Origin: Pontiella agarivorans | GTDB taxonomy: Bacteria; Verrucomicrobiota; Kiritimatiellia; Kiritimatiellales; Pontiellaceae | Assembly: GCF_034531395.1 (NCBI RefSeq) | Contig: NZ_JARVCO010000002.1 | Coordinates: forward strand, 558,001 to 622,000 | Direction of reading: 5' to 3' | DNA length: 64,000 nucleotides | Shown here: piece after piece, positions 53,939-61,650 of the stretch | Layout of the letters: each line of letters begins with the position of its first letter | How positions within the stretch are numbered: position 1 is the stretch's first letter | Position numbers and translations under genes: made by a program | Notes under the pieces: model-generated | Seen by the model: the letters and a program-made list of their open reading frames with translations, nothing else | Database searches by the model: none | What the model was told of the DNA's origin: nothing

Positions 53939-55129
53939 ATGGACCTCGCAAAACTTAGACAAAAAGCTGAAGCGGATTTTAAAGAAGTCGGTTTTCCGAC
54001 GACCAAAGAAGAGCTCTGGCGATTCACCGATGTTTCGCGCGTTGCGAATACGGAATTTTCCAATGATTGGAAATCGTCGGATCTCGAGTTCCAGGCTCTG
54101 GATAAAATCACGGTCGTTTTCGAAAACGGAAAGCTCTCCCGCGAAAAATCGAATTTTGATGTGCTGCCGAAAGGCGTCTGCATAGGCTCGATTCTCGATC
54201 TGGTCGATCCGCGTATCGGCACTCTGGCGAATGCAAAGAATGCTTTTGTTTTATCGAATACGGCCGGTTTTTCAGATGGATATTTCATAGAAGTCACTGA
54301 GGGGTCGAAATTGGATGGAGCCATTCATGTGATCCATCTGGCCGATGTGGACGGGGCGGCGTTTCATTTGCGCAATTTTGTTTCAGCGGGTGAAGGTGCG
54401 GAAGTGACGGTGATCGAGGAATACATCGGCCGTTCCGGCACGCAGTACTGGACCAATGTGGTGACCGAAGTGTTTGTCGCCGACCGAGCCGTGGTGGATC
54501 ACTACAAAGTGCAGCGCGAAAGCGAAGCATCCTTTCATTTCCAGACGTTGGAAAGTCATCTCGGTACGGAATCCGTTTTCAGCAATCACGCCGTCACATT
54601 CGGCGCGGCGCTGGGACGGAATGATATTCGCGGAAAGCTGACCGGCGAAGAGGGCGAAGCCATCTGCAACGGTCTTTATCTGCTGAAAGACAGCCAGGTT
54701 TTTGATACCCACATGTTCATGGATCATGCCGTGCCGAAGTGCAACAGCCATGAGCTTTATAAAGGGATTCTGGATGACAAATCGCGCGGCGTTTTCTGCG
54801 GCCGGATTCTGGTGCAGGAAGATGCCCAGGAAACGGATGCGGTGCAGAATAACGGCAACCTGCTGCTCAGTCGAAAGGCCAAAGTGAACACGTTGCCGCA
54901 GCTTGAAATTTATGCGGACGATGTCAAGTGTACGCACGGAGCAACGGTGGGTGAGCTGGATGAGCAGGCGCTGTATTATCTGCAGACCCGCGGCATCGAT
55001 CCTAAAAAAGGGCACGCCATGCTCGTGTTGGCGTTTGCCAACGAAGTGCTTGATGAAGTGAAGTGTAAAAAAGCTAAAGTCTATATTGAAGAGCTGGTTT
55101 ATGCCTGGCTCGAGAAAGTTCAGGTATGA
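53939..55129 (+). CDS. sufD: Fe-S assembly scaffold subunit SufD
   Basis: A 396-residue SufD, the SufB paralogue in the SufBC2D complex. The conserved C-terminal part reads AVQNNGNLLLSRKAKVNTLPQLEIYADDVKCTHGATVGELDE, then YYLQTRGI. The central beta-helix shows NDIRGKLTGEEGEAICNGLYLLKD. The last bases overlap sufS (ATGA). It contains two perfect copies of the dispersed palindrome and one with a single mismatch (54089), the densest cluster in the SUF operon. Confidence 0.96.
   Translation: MDLAKLRQKAEADFKEVGFPTTKEELWRFTDVSRVANTEFSNDWKSSDLEFQALDKITVVFENGKLSREKSNFDVLPKGVCIGSILDLVDPRIGTLANAKNAFVLSNTAGFSDGYFIEVTEGSKLDGAIHVIHLADVDGAAFHLRNFVSAGEGAEVTVIEEYIGRSGTQYWTNVVTEVFVADRAVVDHYKVQRESEASFHFQTLESHLGTESVFSNHAVTFGAALGRNDIRGKLTGEEGEAICNGLYLLKDSQVFDTHMFMDHAVPKCNSHELYKGILDDKSRGVFCGRILVQEDAQETDAVQNNGNLLLSRKAKVNTLPQLEIYADDVKCTHGATVGELDEQALYYLQTRGIDPKKGHAMLVLAFANEVLDEVKCKKAKVYIEELVYAWLEKVQV
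54058..54072. repeat. Dispersed palindrome, core ATGAT
   Basis: Perfect copy in sufD, read as F-S-N-D-W-K. A one-mismatch copy starts 31 bp further on, at 54089 (F-Q-A-L-D), the same arrangement as in the pfkB-type gene. Confidence 0.9.
54539..54553. repeat. Dispersed palindrome, core GACGT
   Basis: Perfect copy in sufD, read as F-Q-T-L-E. Confidence 0.9.
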
Positions 55130-56358
55130 CCAACTCTGCACAGTACGATATTGCTTCGATCCGCAACGATTTTCCGATCCTTGGAAGAACGGTGTGGGAT
55201 AAACCGTTGGTGTATCTCGACAATGCGGCTTCCGCGCAGCGTCCGACCGCAGTGATTGATGCGGTTAAAGGGCTGTATGAAAACAACTATTCGAATGTGC
55301 ATCGCGGTGTGCATCGGTTGAGTCAGGAATCCACGGATCTGTACGATGATGCGCGCGTAAAAGTTCGCGGTTTTCTGAATGCAGCCTGTGTGCATGAGAT
55401 TATTTTCACCCGGGGTACCACGGAATCGATTAATCTGGTGGCTCAGAGTTATGCGCGGCCCCGTCTGAAAGCCGGCGATGAAATTCTGATCACGCATATG
55501 GAACATCACTCCAATATTGTGCCGTGGCAGATGGTCTGTGAGCAGACTGGAGCATCCTTGAAGGTCGTTCCGATTACCGATCGCGGCGAGCTCGATATGG
55601 AGCAGTTCCGAAACCTGCTCTCAGAAAAAACGGTGCTGCTGGGGGTGACCCATGTTTCCAATGCACTGGGTTCCGTAAATCCGGTTAAGGAAATGATCCG
55701 GGCCGCGCATGAACGGGATGTTCCGGTGCTGGTGGACGGTGCCCAGGCGGTGCCGCATATCCGGGTGGATGTACGGGAGCTGGATGCGGATTTTTATGTG
55801 TTTTCCGGGCACAAGATTTACGGCCCGACCGGCGTAGGGGTTCTGTATGGAAAAGAAAGACTGCTGAATGCCATGCCGCCGTATCAGGGGGGCGGGGATA
55901 TGATTCTCTCGGTCACTTTTGAAGGTACAACCTACAATGAACTTCCTTATAAATTTGAAGCGGGAACGCCGAACATCGCCGGCGTTGTCGGCCTCGGCGC
56001 GGCCATTGATTATGTCAATAAAATCGGGCTGGGCGCCATTGCGGCGCATGAGCACGGCCTGCTGATGTATGCCACCTCGAAACTCAAAGAAATCGACGGT
56101 CTGCGGATCATCGGCGAGGCCGAGCAGAAAGCGGGACTGATTTCGTTTGTATTAGACGACGTTCATCCGCACGATATCGGCCAGATGCTGGATGCGGAAG
56201 GGGTGGCGGTTCGTGCCGGTCATCATTGCGCGCAGCCGGTGATGGAACGCTTTGGGGTTCCGGCAACGGCCCGGGCGTCGTTTGCCATGTACAACACCTA
56301 TCAGGAAATTGATGTGTTGACGGATGCCATTAAGAAGACCATCGATATGTTTAAATAA
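55126..56358 (+). CDS. sufS: Cysteine desulfurase SufS
   Basis: A 410-residue group II cysteine desulfurase. The N-terminal FPILGRTVWDKPLVYLDNAASAQRP, the PLP lysine in FSGHKIYGPTGVGVLYG and the persulfide Cys in RAGHHCAQPVM are present. The short active-site loop is typical of SufS, which needs a partner to accept sulfur. That partner here is SufU (56425), not SufE. The start overlaps the sufD stop. A one-mismatch palindrome at 55172-55186 lies on FPILG. Confidence 0.97.
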   Translation: MTNSAQYDIASIRNDFPILGRTVWDKPLVYLDNAASAQRPTAVIDAVKGLYENNYSNVHRGVHRLSQESTDLYDDARVKVRGFLNAACVHEIIFTRGTTESINLVAQSYARPRLKAGDEILITHMEHHSNIVPWQMVCEQTGASLKVVPITDRGELDMEQFRNLLSEKTVLLGVTHVSNALGSVNPVKEMIRAAHERDVPVLVDGAQAVPHIRVDVRELDADFYVFSGHKIYGPTGVGVLYGKERLLNAMPPYQGGGDMILSVTFEGTTYNELPYKFEAGTPNIAGVVGLGAAIDYVNKIGLGAIAAHEHGLLMYATSKLKEIDGLRIIGEAEQKAGLISFVLDDVHPHDIGQMLDAEGVAVRAGHHCAQPVMERFGVPATARASFAMYNTYQEIDVLTDAIKKTIDMFK

Positions 56359-56424
56359 GGCAGGACGACTTCGCGGAAAGCGTCTATGACGGCTTGGCGA
56401 TCCGTCTCTGCGATCAGGGACAAT

Positions 56425-56874
56425 ATGGAAAATTTAAGAGAGCTTTATCAGCAGGTCATTCTTGATCATAACAAGAATCCCCGCAATTTCCGGAAGATGG
56501 GGGAACCCGACGGATTTGCACACGGGAACAACCCGCTCTGCGGCGATCAGATTGATGTCTATATCAAAATTAAAGACGGCATTGTGGATGACATTTCATT
56601 TGACGGTGCCGGCTGTGCCATCTGTATGTCGTCGGCTTCGATGATGACGATGGCGTTGAAAGGAAAAACCGAAGAAGAGGCCGATGCGCTGTTCAACAGT
56701 TTTCACCATGCGCTGACCGAAGATGAGGCCCATCCGGAAGATGTTCCGCTGGGCAAGCTGGAGGTGCTCAAAGGGGTGAAGGATTATCCGATCCGCGTGA
56801 AATGCGCCACGCTGGCCTGGCATACGTTTGAAGCGGCTCTCAGAAAACTTAACGGTGAAGTCAGCACGGAGTAA
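56425..56874 (+). CDS. sufU: Sulfur transfer protein SufU
   Basis: 149 residues from the ATG at 56425 (MENLRELYQQVILDHNKNPRNF), preferred over an in-frame ATG at 56386 because AGGGA lies just upstream and the family starts here. Zn/persulfide ligands are C in NPLCGDQ, C in AGCAICMSS and C in VKCATLAW, with the GDQ aspartate. Residues 85-110 contain the insertion that separates SufU from IscU. SufU takes the persulfide from SufS. It lies 66 nt after sufS and 6 nt before the MIP18 gene. Confidence 0.95.
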   Translation: MENLRELYQQVILDHNKNPRNFRKMGEPDGFAHGNNPLCGDQIDVYIKIKDGIVDDISFDGAGCAICMSSASMMTMALKGKTEEEADALFNSFHHALTEDEAHPEDVPLGKLEVLKGVKDYPIRVKCATLAWHTFEAALRKLNGEVSTE

Positions 56875-56880
56875 GTTCCT

Positions 56881-57231
56881 ATGTTTGGAAAAAAGAAAAA
56901 AGAACGCTTCAATCTCGAAGAACACAATCCCGACCTTTATAAGCAGGTGGTTCGTCAGTTGCGTATGGTATTCGACCCGGAGATTCCGGTGAATGTCTGG
57001 GATCTGGGCCTGATTTACAACCTGGATATCGACGAAGACGGAAAGGTGTATGCGCGGATCACACTGACAGCACCCAACTGCCCGGAAGCCGAGCGGATTC
57101 CCGGAAATATTCAGCGGGCGATTCTGGAAGCAGAGGGGGTTGAAGATGCGGATATTGAATTGGTATTTGATCCGCCGTGGACGCGCGACAACATGTCGAC
57201 TGCGGCTTTGCTCGCATTGGGTCTGATTTAA
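56881..57231 (+). CDS. MIP18/DUF59-family Fe-S assembly protein (SufT-like)
   Basis: A 116-residue single-domain MIP18 protein. The family core is VFDPEIPVNVWDLGLIYNLDI, then ITLTAPNCPEAERIP with the conserved Cys, and the C-terminal VFDPPWTRDNMS. SufT-type members help mature Fe-S proteins under high demand. It lies in the suf operon between sufU and the Mrp-type ATPase, whose own N-terminal domain is a second copy of the same fold. Confidence 0.93.
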   Translation: MFGKKKKERFNLEEHNPDLYKQVVRQLRMVFDPEIPVNVWDLGLIYNLDIDEDGKVYARITLTAPNCPEAERIPGNIQRAILEAEGVEDADIELVFDPPWTRDNMSTAALLALGLI

Positions 57232-57252
57232 AGAATGTAATTAGGAAGTAGA

Positions 57253-58647
57253 ATGATCACAGAACAGCAGGTACTCGACGCTCTCAGCAATATTATTGAT
57301 CCGGATTTCCAGCGCGACATTGTCTCGCTGGGTTTTGTGCAGGACATGGTGATTGACGGCGGCACGGTTTCGTTCACCATCGAACTGACGACGCCGGCGT
57401 GCCCGTTGAGTCCCGTTTTTCAGAAGCAGGCGATTGATCTTGTCGGCGATCTTCCGGGCGTGGAACAGGTGAAGGTTAATATGACCGCGCAGAAACGCGG
57501 TCACCGCCAGATGAATGCCGAGCAGAGCGGCCTGAAAGATGTGAAATATATTCTGGCTGTCAGTTCCTGCAAAGGCGGCGTCGGTAAATCAACGGTGTCC
57601 GCATTGCTGGCCAAAACACTGGCGGCGCGCGGGGCGAAGGTCGGCCTGCTGGATGCGGATATTTACGGCCCGTCTGTACCGACGCTGTTCAACCTGCATA
57701 AGCAGGGGGTACGCGCTACGGCTGATGAGAAATATTTTATGCCCAATGAGGCTGACGGCCTGAAGGTGATGTCGTTCGGCTTTCTGATGGGCGACGGGCC
57801 GGCGGTGATTCGCGGGCCGATGGTTTCGCAGTATATGCAGCAGTTGCTGCACAATGTCCAATGGGGTGAACTGGATTATCTGATCATCGATATGCCTCCG
57901 GGCACCGGCGATATTCAGTTGACCATTTCCCAGTCGGTGCAGATTGATGCTTCGGTGATTGTGACCACGCCGCATCAGCTTTCACTGACCGATGTGCGCA
58001 AGGGCATCATGATGTTCGATAAGGTGAATGTTCCGGTGCTGGGTGTGGTGGAGAATATGGCTTATTTCATCTGCGACGGTTGCGATAAACGCCACTACAT
58101 CTTCGGAAAATCCGGCGGTAAAGAACTGGAAGAACGCTTCGGGCTGGAAACCATTGCGGAGCTTCCAATCACTGGAAATCTCAGCGGTTCACTGGATGAT
58201 CTGACGGCCAGCGGTATTGCGAATGAAACCACGGATATTATTATTCGAACGCTGGGTAAAAAGCTGATGGATAAAGTGGATCGTCCGGAAATTATTCACG
58301 ATGCGAAAACCATCACGCTGAAATGGCCGGACGAAACCGTAACGGTTTCCAACGCGGCTTTGCGCCGGGCCTGCAACTGTGCGTTGTGTGTTGATGAAAT
58401 GACGCGAAAACCGCTGCTTGATCCGGCGACGATTCCGATGGATATTCACGCGATAAAGGCGGAACTCATCGGAAATTATGCCGTGATGGTTGATTGGTCC
58501 GACGGGCATAATACCGGCTTTTTCCCGTATTCTGTTTTCCGCGATATCGAAAAAAACGCGCGCCACAATAAAAGCATGAATCAGGCAACCGGCGCTGCCG
58601 GAAAAAGCGGCGGTTGCGGTTCGGGCTCGTGCGGCTGCAAAAGTTAA
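57253..58647 (+). CDS. Mrp/NBP35-type Fe-S carrier ATPase fused to MIP18 and DUF971 domains
   Basis: 464 residues in three parts. Residues 1-80 are a MIP18/DUF59 domain (NIIDPDFQRDIVSLGFV). Residues about 95-345 are the Mrp P-loop ATPase, with deviant Walker A CKGGVGKS (106-113), DADIYGPS, and the cluster-binding CxxC in FICDGCDKRH. Residues about 350-440 match DUF971 (ITLKWPDETVTV, ACNCALCVDE). The tail is cysteine- and glycine-rich (GGCGSGSCGCKS) and could bind metal or a cluster. It is the last gene of the suf operon and probably delivers clusters to client proteins. Its stop overlaps the convergent small gene at 58644, with no terminator between. Confidence 0.93.
   Translation: MITEQQVLDALSNIIDPDFQRDIVSLGFVQDMVIDGGTVSFTIELTTPACPLSPVFQKQAIDLVGDLPGVEQVKVNMTAQKRGHRQMNAEQSGLKDVKYILAVSSCKGGVGKSTVSALLAKTLAARGAKVGLLDADIYGPSVPTLFNLHKQGVRATADEKYFMPNEADGLKVMSFGFLMGDGPAVIRGPMVSQYMQQLLHNVQWGELDYLIIDMPPGTGDIQLTISQSVQIDASVIVTTPHQLSLTDVRKGIMMFDKVNVPVLGVVENMAYFICDGCDKRHYIFGKSGGKELEERFGLETIAELPITGNLSGSLDDLTASGIANETTDIIIRTLGKKLMDKVDRPEIIHDAKTITLKWPDETVTVSNAALRRACNCALCVDEMTRKPLLDPATIPMDIHAIKAELIGNYAVMVDWSDGHNTGFFPYSVFRDIEKNARHNKSMNQATGAAGKSGGCGSGSCGCKS
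58163..58177. repeat. Dispersed palindrome, core ATCAC
   Basis: Perfect copy in the Mrp-DUF971 gene, read as L-P-I-T-G-N. Confidence 0.9.
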
Positions 58648-58871
58648 TAAACAGCAGAGCCTGCCGCCAGCAGCACAAAGAAAATAAAATACAGAAAGCC
58701 CGCCAGCAATACCCAGAGTATGGTTGCGCGGCAGTAGGTGACACGGCTTCGGTTGCCTGCTCCGCAGGCCCAGATGATCAGACAGATTACATTTACGACC
58801 GGGATCGAAAGAATCAGCAGGGTTAAAAACCAGGAGCCTGTCGTCATTGGCCGTTCGTCATAGGTGCTCAT
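58644..58871 (-). CDS. Small two-TM membrane protein
   Basis: 75 residues. A short polar N-terminus (MSTYDERPMTTGSW) is followed by TM1 (FLTLLILSIPVVNVICLIIWA), the basic turn GNRSRVTYCRA, then TM2 (ILWVLLAGFLYFIFFVLLAAG). I recognise the pattern from short hypothetical proteins in many bacteria but know no function. AGGAAT precedes the ATG. The 3' ends of this gene and the Mrp-type gene overlap on opposite strands by 4 nt. Confidence 0.75.
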   Translation of the reverse strand: MSTYDERPMTTGSWFLTLLILSIPVVNVICLIIWACGAGNRSRVTYCRATILWVLLAGFLYFIFFVLLAAGSAVY

Positions 58872-58930
58872 AATATTCCTTTCGATGCGTTCCTTCTTCT
58901 TTTATGGCTGAATTTCTATAGGACTAAAAC

Positions 58931-58945
58931 TTCCAACCATTGGAA
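58931..58945. repeat. Dispersed palindrome, core ACCAT (intergenic)
   Basis: Perfect copy extended by one more base pair (CTTCC/GGAAG), in the 95-bp divergent region, 21 bp before the start of the rhomboid-like gene. Confidence 0.9.
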
Positions 58946-58966
58946 GTTTTGATTACCTTCCATCAG

Positions 58967-59740
58967 ATGGATCTGATTTCAAAACTGGAAAAACGCTTTG
59001 GCTCCTGGGCCATCCCGCATCTGTCGCTTTACATTATCGCGATTCAGGCGATCGGAGTGGTTTTATTAATGTCCGATCGCGCGGATTTCATGGATCTGCT
59101 GCTGCATGGAAGTTCAGTGATGGACCGAGGGCAGTGGTGGCGCCTGCTTTCGTTCATGATGCTGCCGAAAACGCTGAATCCGATCTGGCTGTTTTTTGCA
59201 TTTTATATTTTCTATCTCATCGGAAATTCCCTGGAACAGCAGTGGGGCGCTTTCCGGTTCAATCTGTTTATTCTGTCGGGTTATCTGCTGACGGTACTGA
59301 TGGCGTTCATCAATCCGGGCGTTATTATCACCAATACCTATTTCCTGGGCTGTGTTTTTCTGGCGTTTGCAACGCTGTTTCCGAATATGGAATTCCGGAT
59401 TTATTTTATTCTTCCGGTAAAGGTGAAGTGGCTGGCCTGGATTACGGTGGGATTTTATATCCTGAATCTGTTTTCGGCGGATATCGGTGCGCGGCTGGGC
59501 GTGATTGCGGCATTCATTAACTACGGTCTGTTTTTCGGAAAAGATCTGTTTCTGGGGGTTAAGGCCGGAAGGCGGAAAAAAGCCTTTGTGGCGCAGCAAA
59601 CAAAAACAGCTGAAGAACCGATGCATGTCTGTTCGACTTGCGGAAAAACGGAATTAAGCCATCCGGAACTGGAGTTCAGATATTCTTCCTCGGACGGTGC
59701 GTGTTATTGCGAGGAGCACATCAACACACACAACCATTAG
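58967..59740 (+). CDS. Rhomboid-like membrane protein without catalytic residues, C-terminal zinc-ribbon-like tail
   Basis: 257 residues from the ATG at 58967 (MDLISKLEKRFG). About six TM segments follow. The rhomboid-type element is the L1-like FYLIGNSLEQQWGAFRFNLFILSGYL with the conserved WR and LE...G pattern (MDRGQWWRLLSFM). The GxSG serine motif and catalytic histidine expected in TM4 and TM6 are absent (TNTYFLGCVFLA). So it is an inactive rhomboid-superfamily protein, or a related non-protease. The cytoplasmic tail (about 215-257) holds CSTCGKTELSHPELEFRY and CYCEEH, a probable zinc-binding ribbon. It sits 3 nt upstream of the Mla operon. Confidence 0.75.
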   Translation: MDLISKLEKRFGSWAIPHLSLYIIAIQAIGVVLLMSDRADFMDLLLHGSSVMDRGQWWRLLSFMMLPKTLNPIWLFFAFYIFYLIGNSLEQQWGAFRFNLFILSGYLLTVLMAFINPGVIITNTYFLGCVFLAFATLFPNMEFRIYFILPVKVKWLAWITVGFYILNLFSADIGARLGVIAAFINYGLFFGKDLFLGVKAGRRKKAFVAQQTKTAEEPMHVCSTCGKTELSHPELEFRYSSSDGACYCEEHINTHNH

Positions 59741-59743
59741 GCC

Positions 59744-60880
59744 ATGTCGAGCAATGACCTCCAGGCTGGATTGGAAACGTCCGTTGAAAACGGGCGGCTG
59801 AAACTAACCCTCTCCGGCCGCCTGGATGCGGCGTCTGTTTCAATGCTGTGGCCGAAGACCGCCGATGCCCTGCGGACGGATACGCTTCGGGAAATTACGG
59901 TGGAGGGCCACGGCATTTCCTATTGCGACGGAGCGGGAACGGCTTTGCTGGTGTCCGTTCGACGTGAAGGGTTGAAGCGTGGGATTACGGTGGAATTTAC
60001 AGGCTTGTCGGAAAATGTTTCAGCCATGCTGGCGCTGTATCCTCCGGAAACCCTTTCTGCGGCGGTGCAGGATCAACCGAAACACCTCGGGCATCTGGTG
60101 GAACAGATCGGCCGGGCTTTCTGTGAAACACTGACGGGGCTCCGGGAGCATATTGCATTTATCGGGGAGCTGACGGTGGCACTTTTCCGGGCTTTGCTTC
60201 GTCCGGGGTCGGTTCGGCTGAAAGATTTTTTTATGGTGGTGGAGGCGAGCGGACCGCAGGCCCTTCCGATTGTCGGAATTCTCGGTTTTCTCATTGGTCT
60301 GATTATTGCGTTTCAGGGGGCGAATCTCATGCGCCAGTTCGGCGCGGAGATCTATATTGCGGATTCTGCAGGATTGCTGATGACCCGAGAGCTGGGTCCG
60401 CTGATTACGGCCATTCTTGTGGCGGGCAGAACGGGCTCGGCCTTTGCGGCGGAGCTCGGAACCATGAAGGTGAATGAGGAGCTTGATGCACTGACCACAA
60501 TGGGGCTGGATCCGGTTCGTTTTCTGGTGATTCCTCGGGTTTTAGCGGCTTCGGTTATGACGCCGCTTTTGACGGTTTTTGCCGACCTTGCCGGTATTAC
60601 CGGTGGAGCGGTGGTTATGCTGGGGATGGATTATCCGTTGATTACTTATGTGAACCGTCTGCTGAATGCACTCGGTCCGGCGGATTATCTCAGCGGTTTG
60701 GTTAAAGCACTGGTGTTCGGTATTCTGATTGCTTCGGCAGGTTGTCTTTGCGGGCTTAAAACGGGCGAGGGCGCCAGTGCGGTCGGGCATTCGGCGACGC
60801 GTGCTGTGGTCAGCTCTATTCTGCTGATTGTTTTGACCGATGGTATTTTTGCGGTGCTCTTTTTCTTTCTGGGGATCTGA
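59744..60880 (+). CDS. mlaE: MlaE-type lipid ABC transporter permease with N-terminal STAS domain
   Basis: 378 residues. An N-terminal STAS-like domain (about 10-105: LKLTLSGRLDAASV, VEGHGISYCDGAGTALLV) is fused to the permease, where E. coli has a separate MlaB. The permease (about 130-378) has IVGILGFLIGLIIAFQGA, ADSAGLLMTRELGPLITAILVAGRTGSAFAAELGTMKVNEELDAL and a conserved GE-rich loop (KTGEGASAVG). It works with the ATPase and MCE protein encoded next to move phospholipids between inner and outer membranes. Its stop overlaps the start of mlaF. Confidence 0.94.
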   Translation: MSSNDLQAGLETSVENGRLKLTLSGRLDAASVSMLWPKTADALRTDTLREITVEGHGISYCDGAGTALLVSVRREGLKRGITVEFTGLSENVSAMLALYPPETLSAAVQDQPKHLGHLVEQIGRAFCETLTGLREHIAFIGELTVALFRALLRPGSVRLKDFFMVVEASGPQALPIVGILGFLIGLIIAFQGANLMRQFGAEIYIADSAGLLMTRELGPLITAILVAGRTGSAFAAELGTMKVNEELDALTTMGLDPVRFLVIPRVLAASVMTPLLTVFADLAGITGGAVVMLGMDYPLITYVNRLLNALGPADYLSGLVKALVFGILIASAGCLCGLKTGEGASAVGHSATRAVVSSILLIVLTDGIFAVLFFFLGI

Positions 60881-61638
60881 TGGAAACGAAGCATATCATA
60901 ACGGTGGAGAAGATGACGGCGCGTTATGGGGAACAGGTGGTTCTCGATGAACTGTCGTTTGGGGTCCGCCGTGGAGAGATTTTTGTGATTCTCGGCGGAT
61001 CGGGGTGTGGAAAATCAACGCTGCTGAAACATATGATCGGTCTGTATAAACCGGCGGCGGGGGATATCCGCATCGGTAATGTCAGTATGGTGCATTCCGA
61101 GGGTACAGAACGCGCGGCGCTGATTCGCCGGTTCGGTGTGATGTACCAGAGCGGGGCGCTTTTCGGATCGATGACCCTGTTGGAAAACGTCTGTCTGCCG
61201 CTTGAGGAATTTACAGACCTTGGCAAAGAGGCCCGGGAATTGATTGCCTGTATGAAGCTGAGTCTGGTCGGGCTGGCGGGCTTTGCGCATCATATGCCGT
61301 CGGAAATCAGCGGCGGCATGAAAAAACGGGCGGCTATTGCCCGGGCAATGGCGCTGGATCCTGAAATTCTTTTTCTGGACGAGCCCTCCGCCGGCCTTGA
61401 TCCGGTGACGGCGGACGAATTGGATGACCTGATTCTTCAGCTGTCCCGTTCGCTGAATATTACGTTTGTTGTGGTGACGCACGAACTGCCGAGTATTTTT
61501 AAGATTGCAGACAGGGCCATTATGCTGGATGCCCGCACCAAAAAAATTGCCGCCGAGGGGAAGCCTGAAATGCTGCGTGAAAATCATGAAGATGAATGGG
61601 TCAGAAATTTTTTCAACCGCAAGGGCGGGGCAATTTAA
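60880..61638 (+). CDS. mlaF: MlaF-type ABC transporter ATPase
   Basis: 252 residues. Walker A is GGSGCGKS (39-46), the Q-loop is in YQSGALFGSMTLLENV, the signature SEISGGMKKRAAIARA, and Walker B LFLDEPSAGLDPV, with the switch His in VVTHELP. SGALFGSMTL and PSEISGGM are typical of the Mla/Ttg2A branch. It overlaps mlaE by one base and is followed 13 nt later by mlaD. Confidence 0.95.
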   Translation: METKHIITVEKMTARYGEQVVLDELSFGVRRGEIFVILGGSGCGKSTLLKHMIGLYKPAAGDIRIGNVSMVHSEGTERAALIRRFGVMYQSGALFGSMTLLENVCLPLEEFTDLGKEARELIACMKLSLVGLAGFAHHMPSEISGGMKKRAAIARAMALDPEILFLDEPSAGLDPVTADELDDLILQLSRSLNITFVVVTHELPSIFKIADRAIMLDARTKKIAAEGKPEMLRENHEDEWVRNFFNRKGGAI

Positions 61639-61650
61639 CCGGAGAATACA

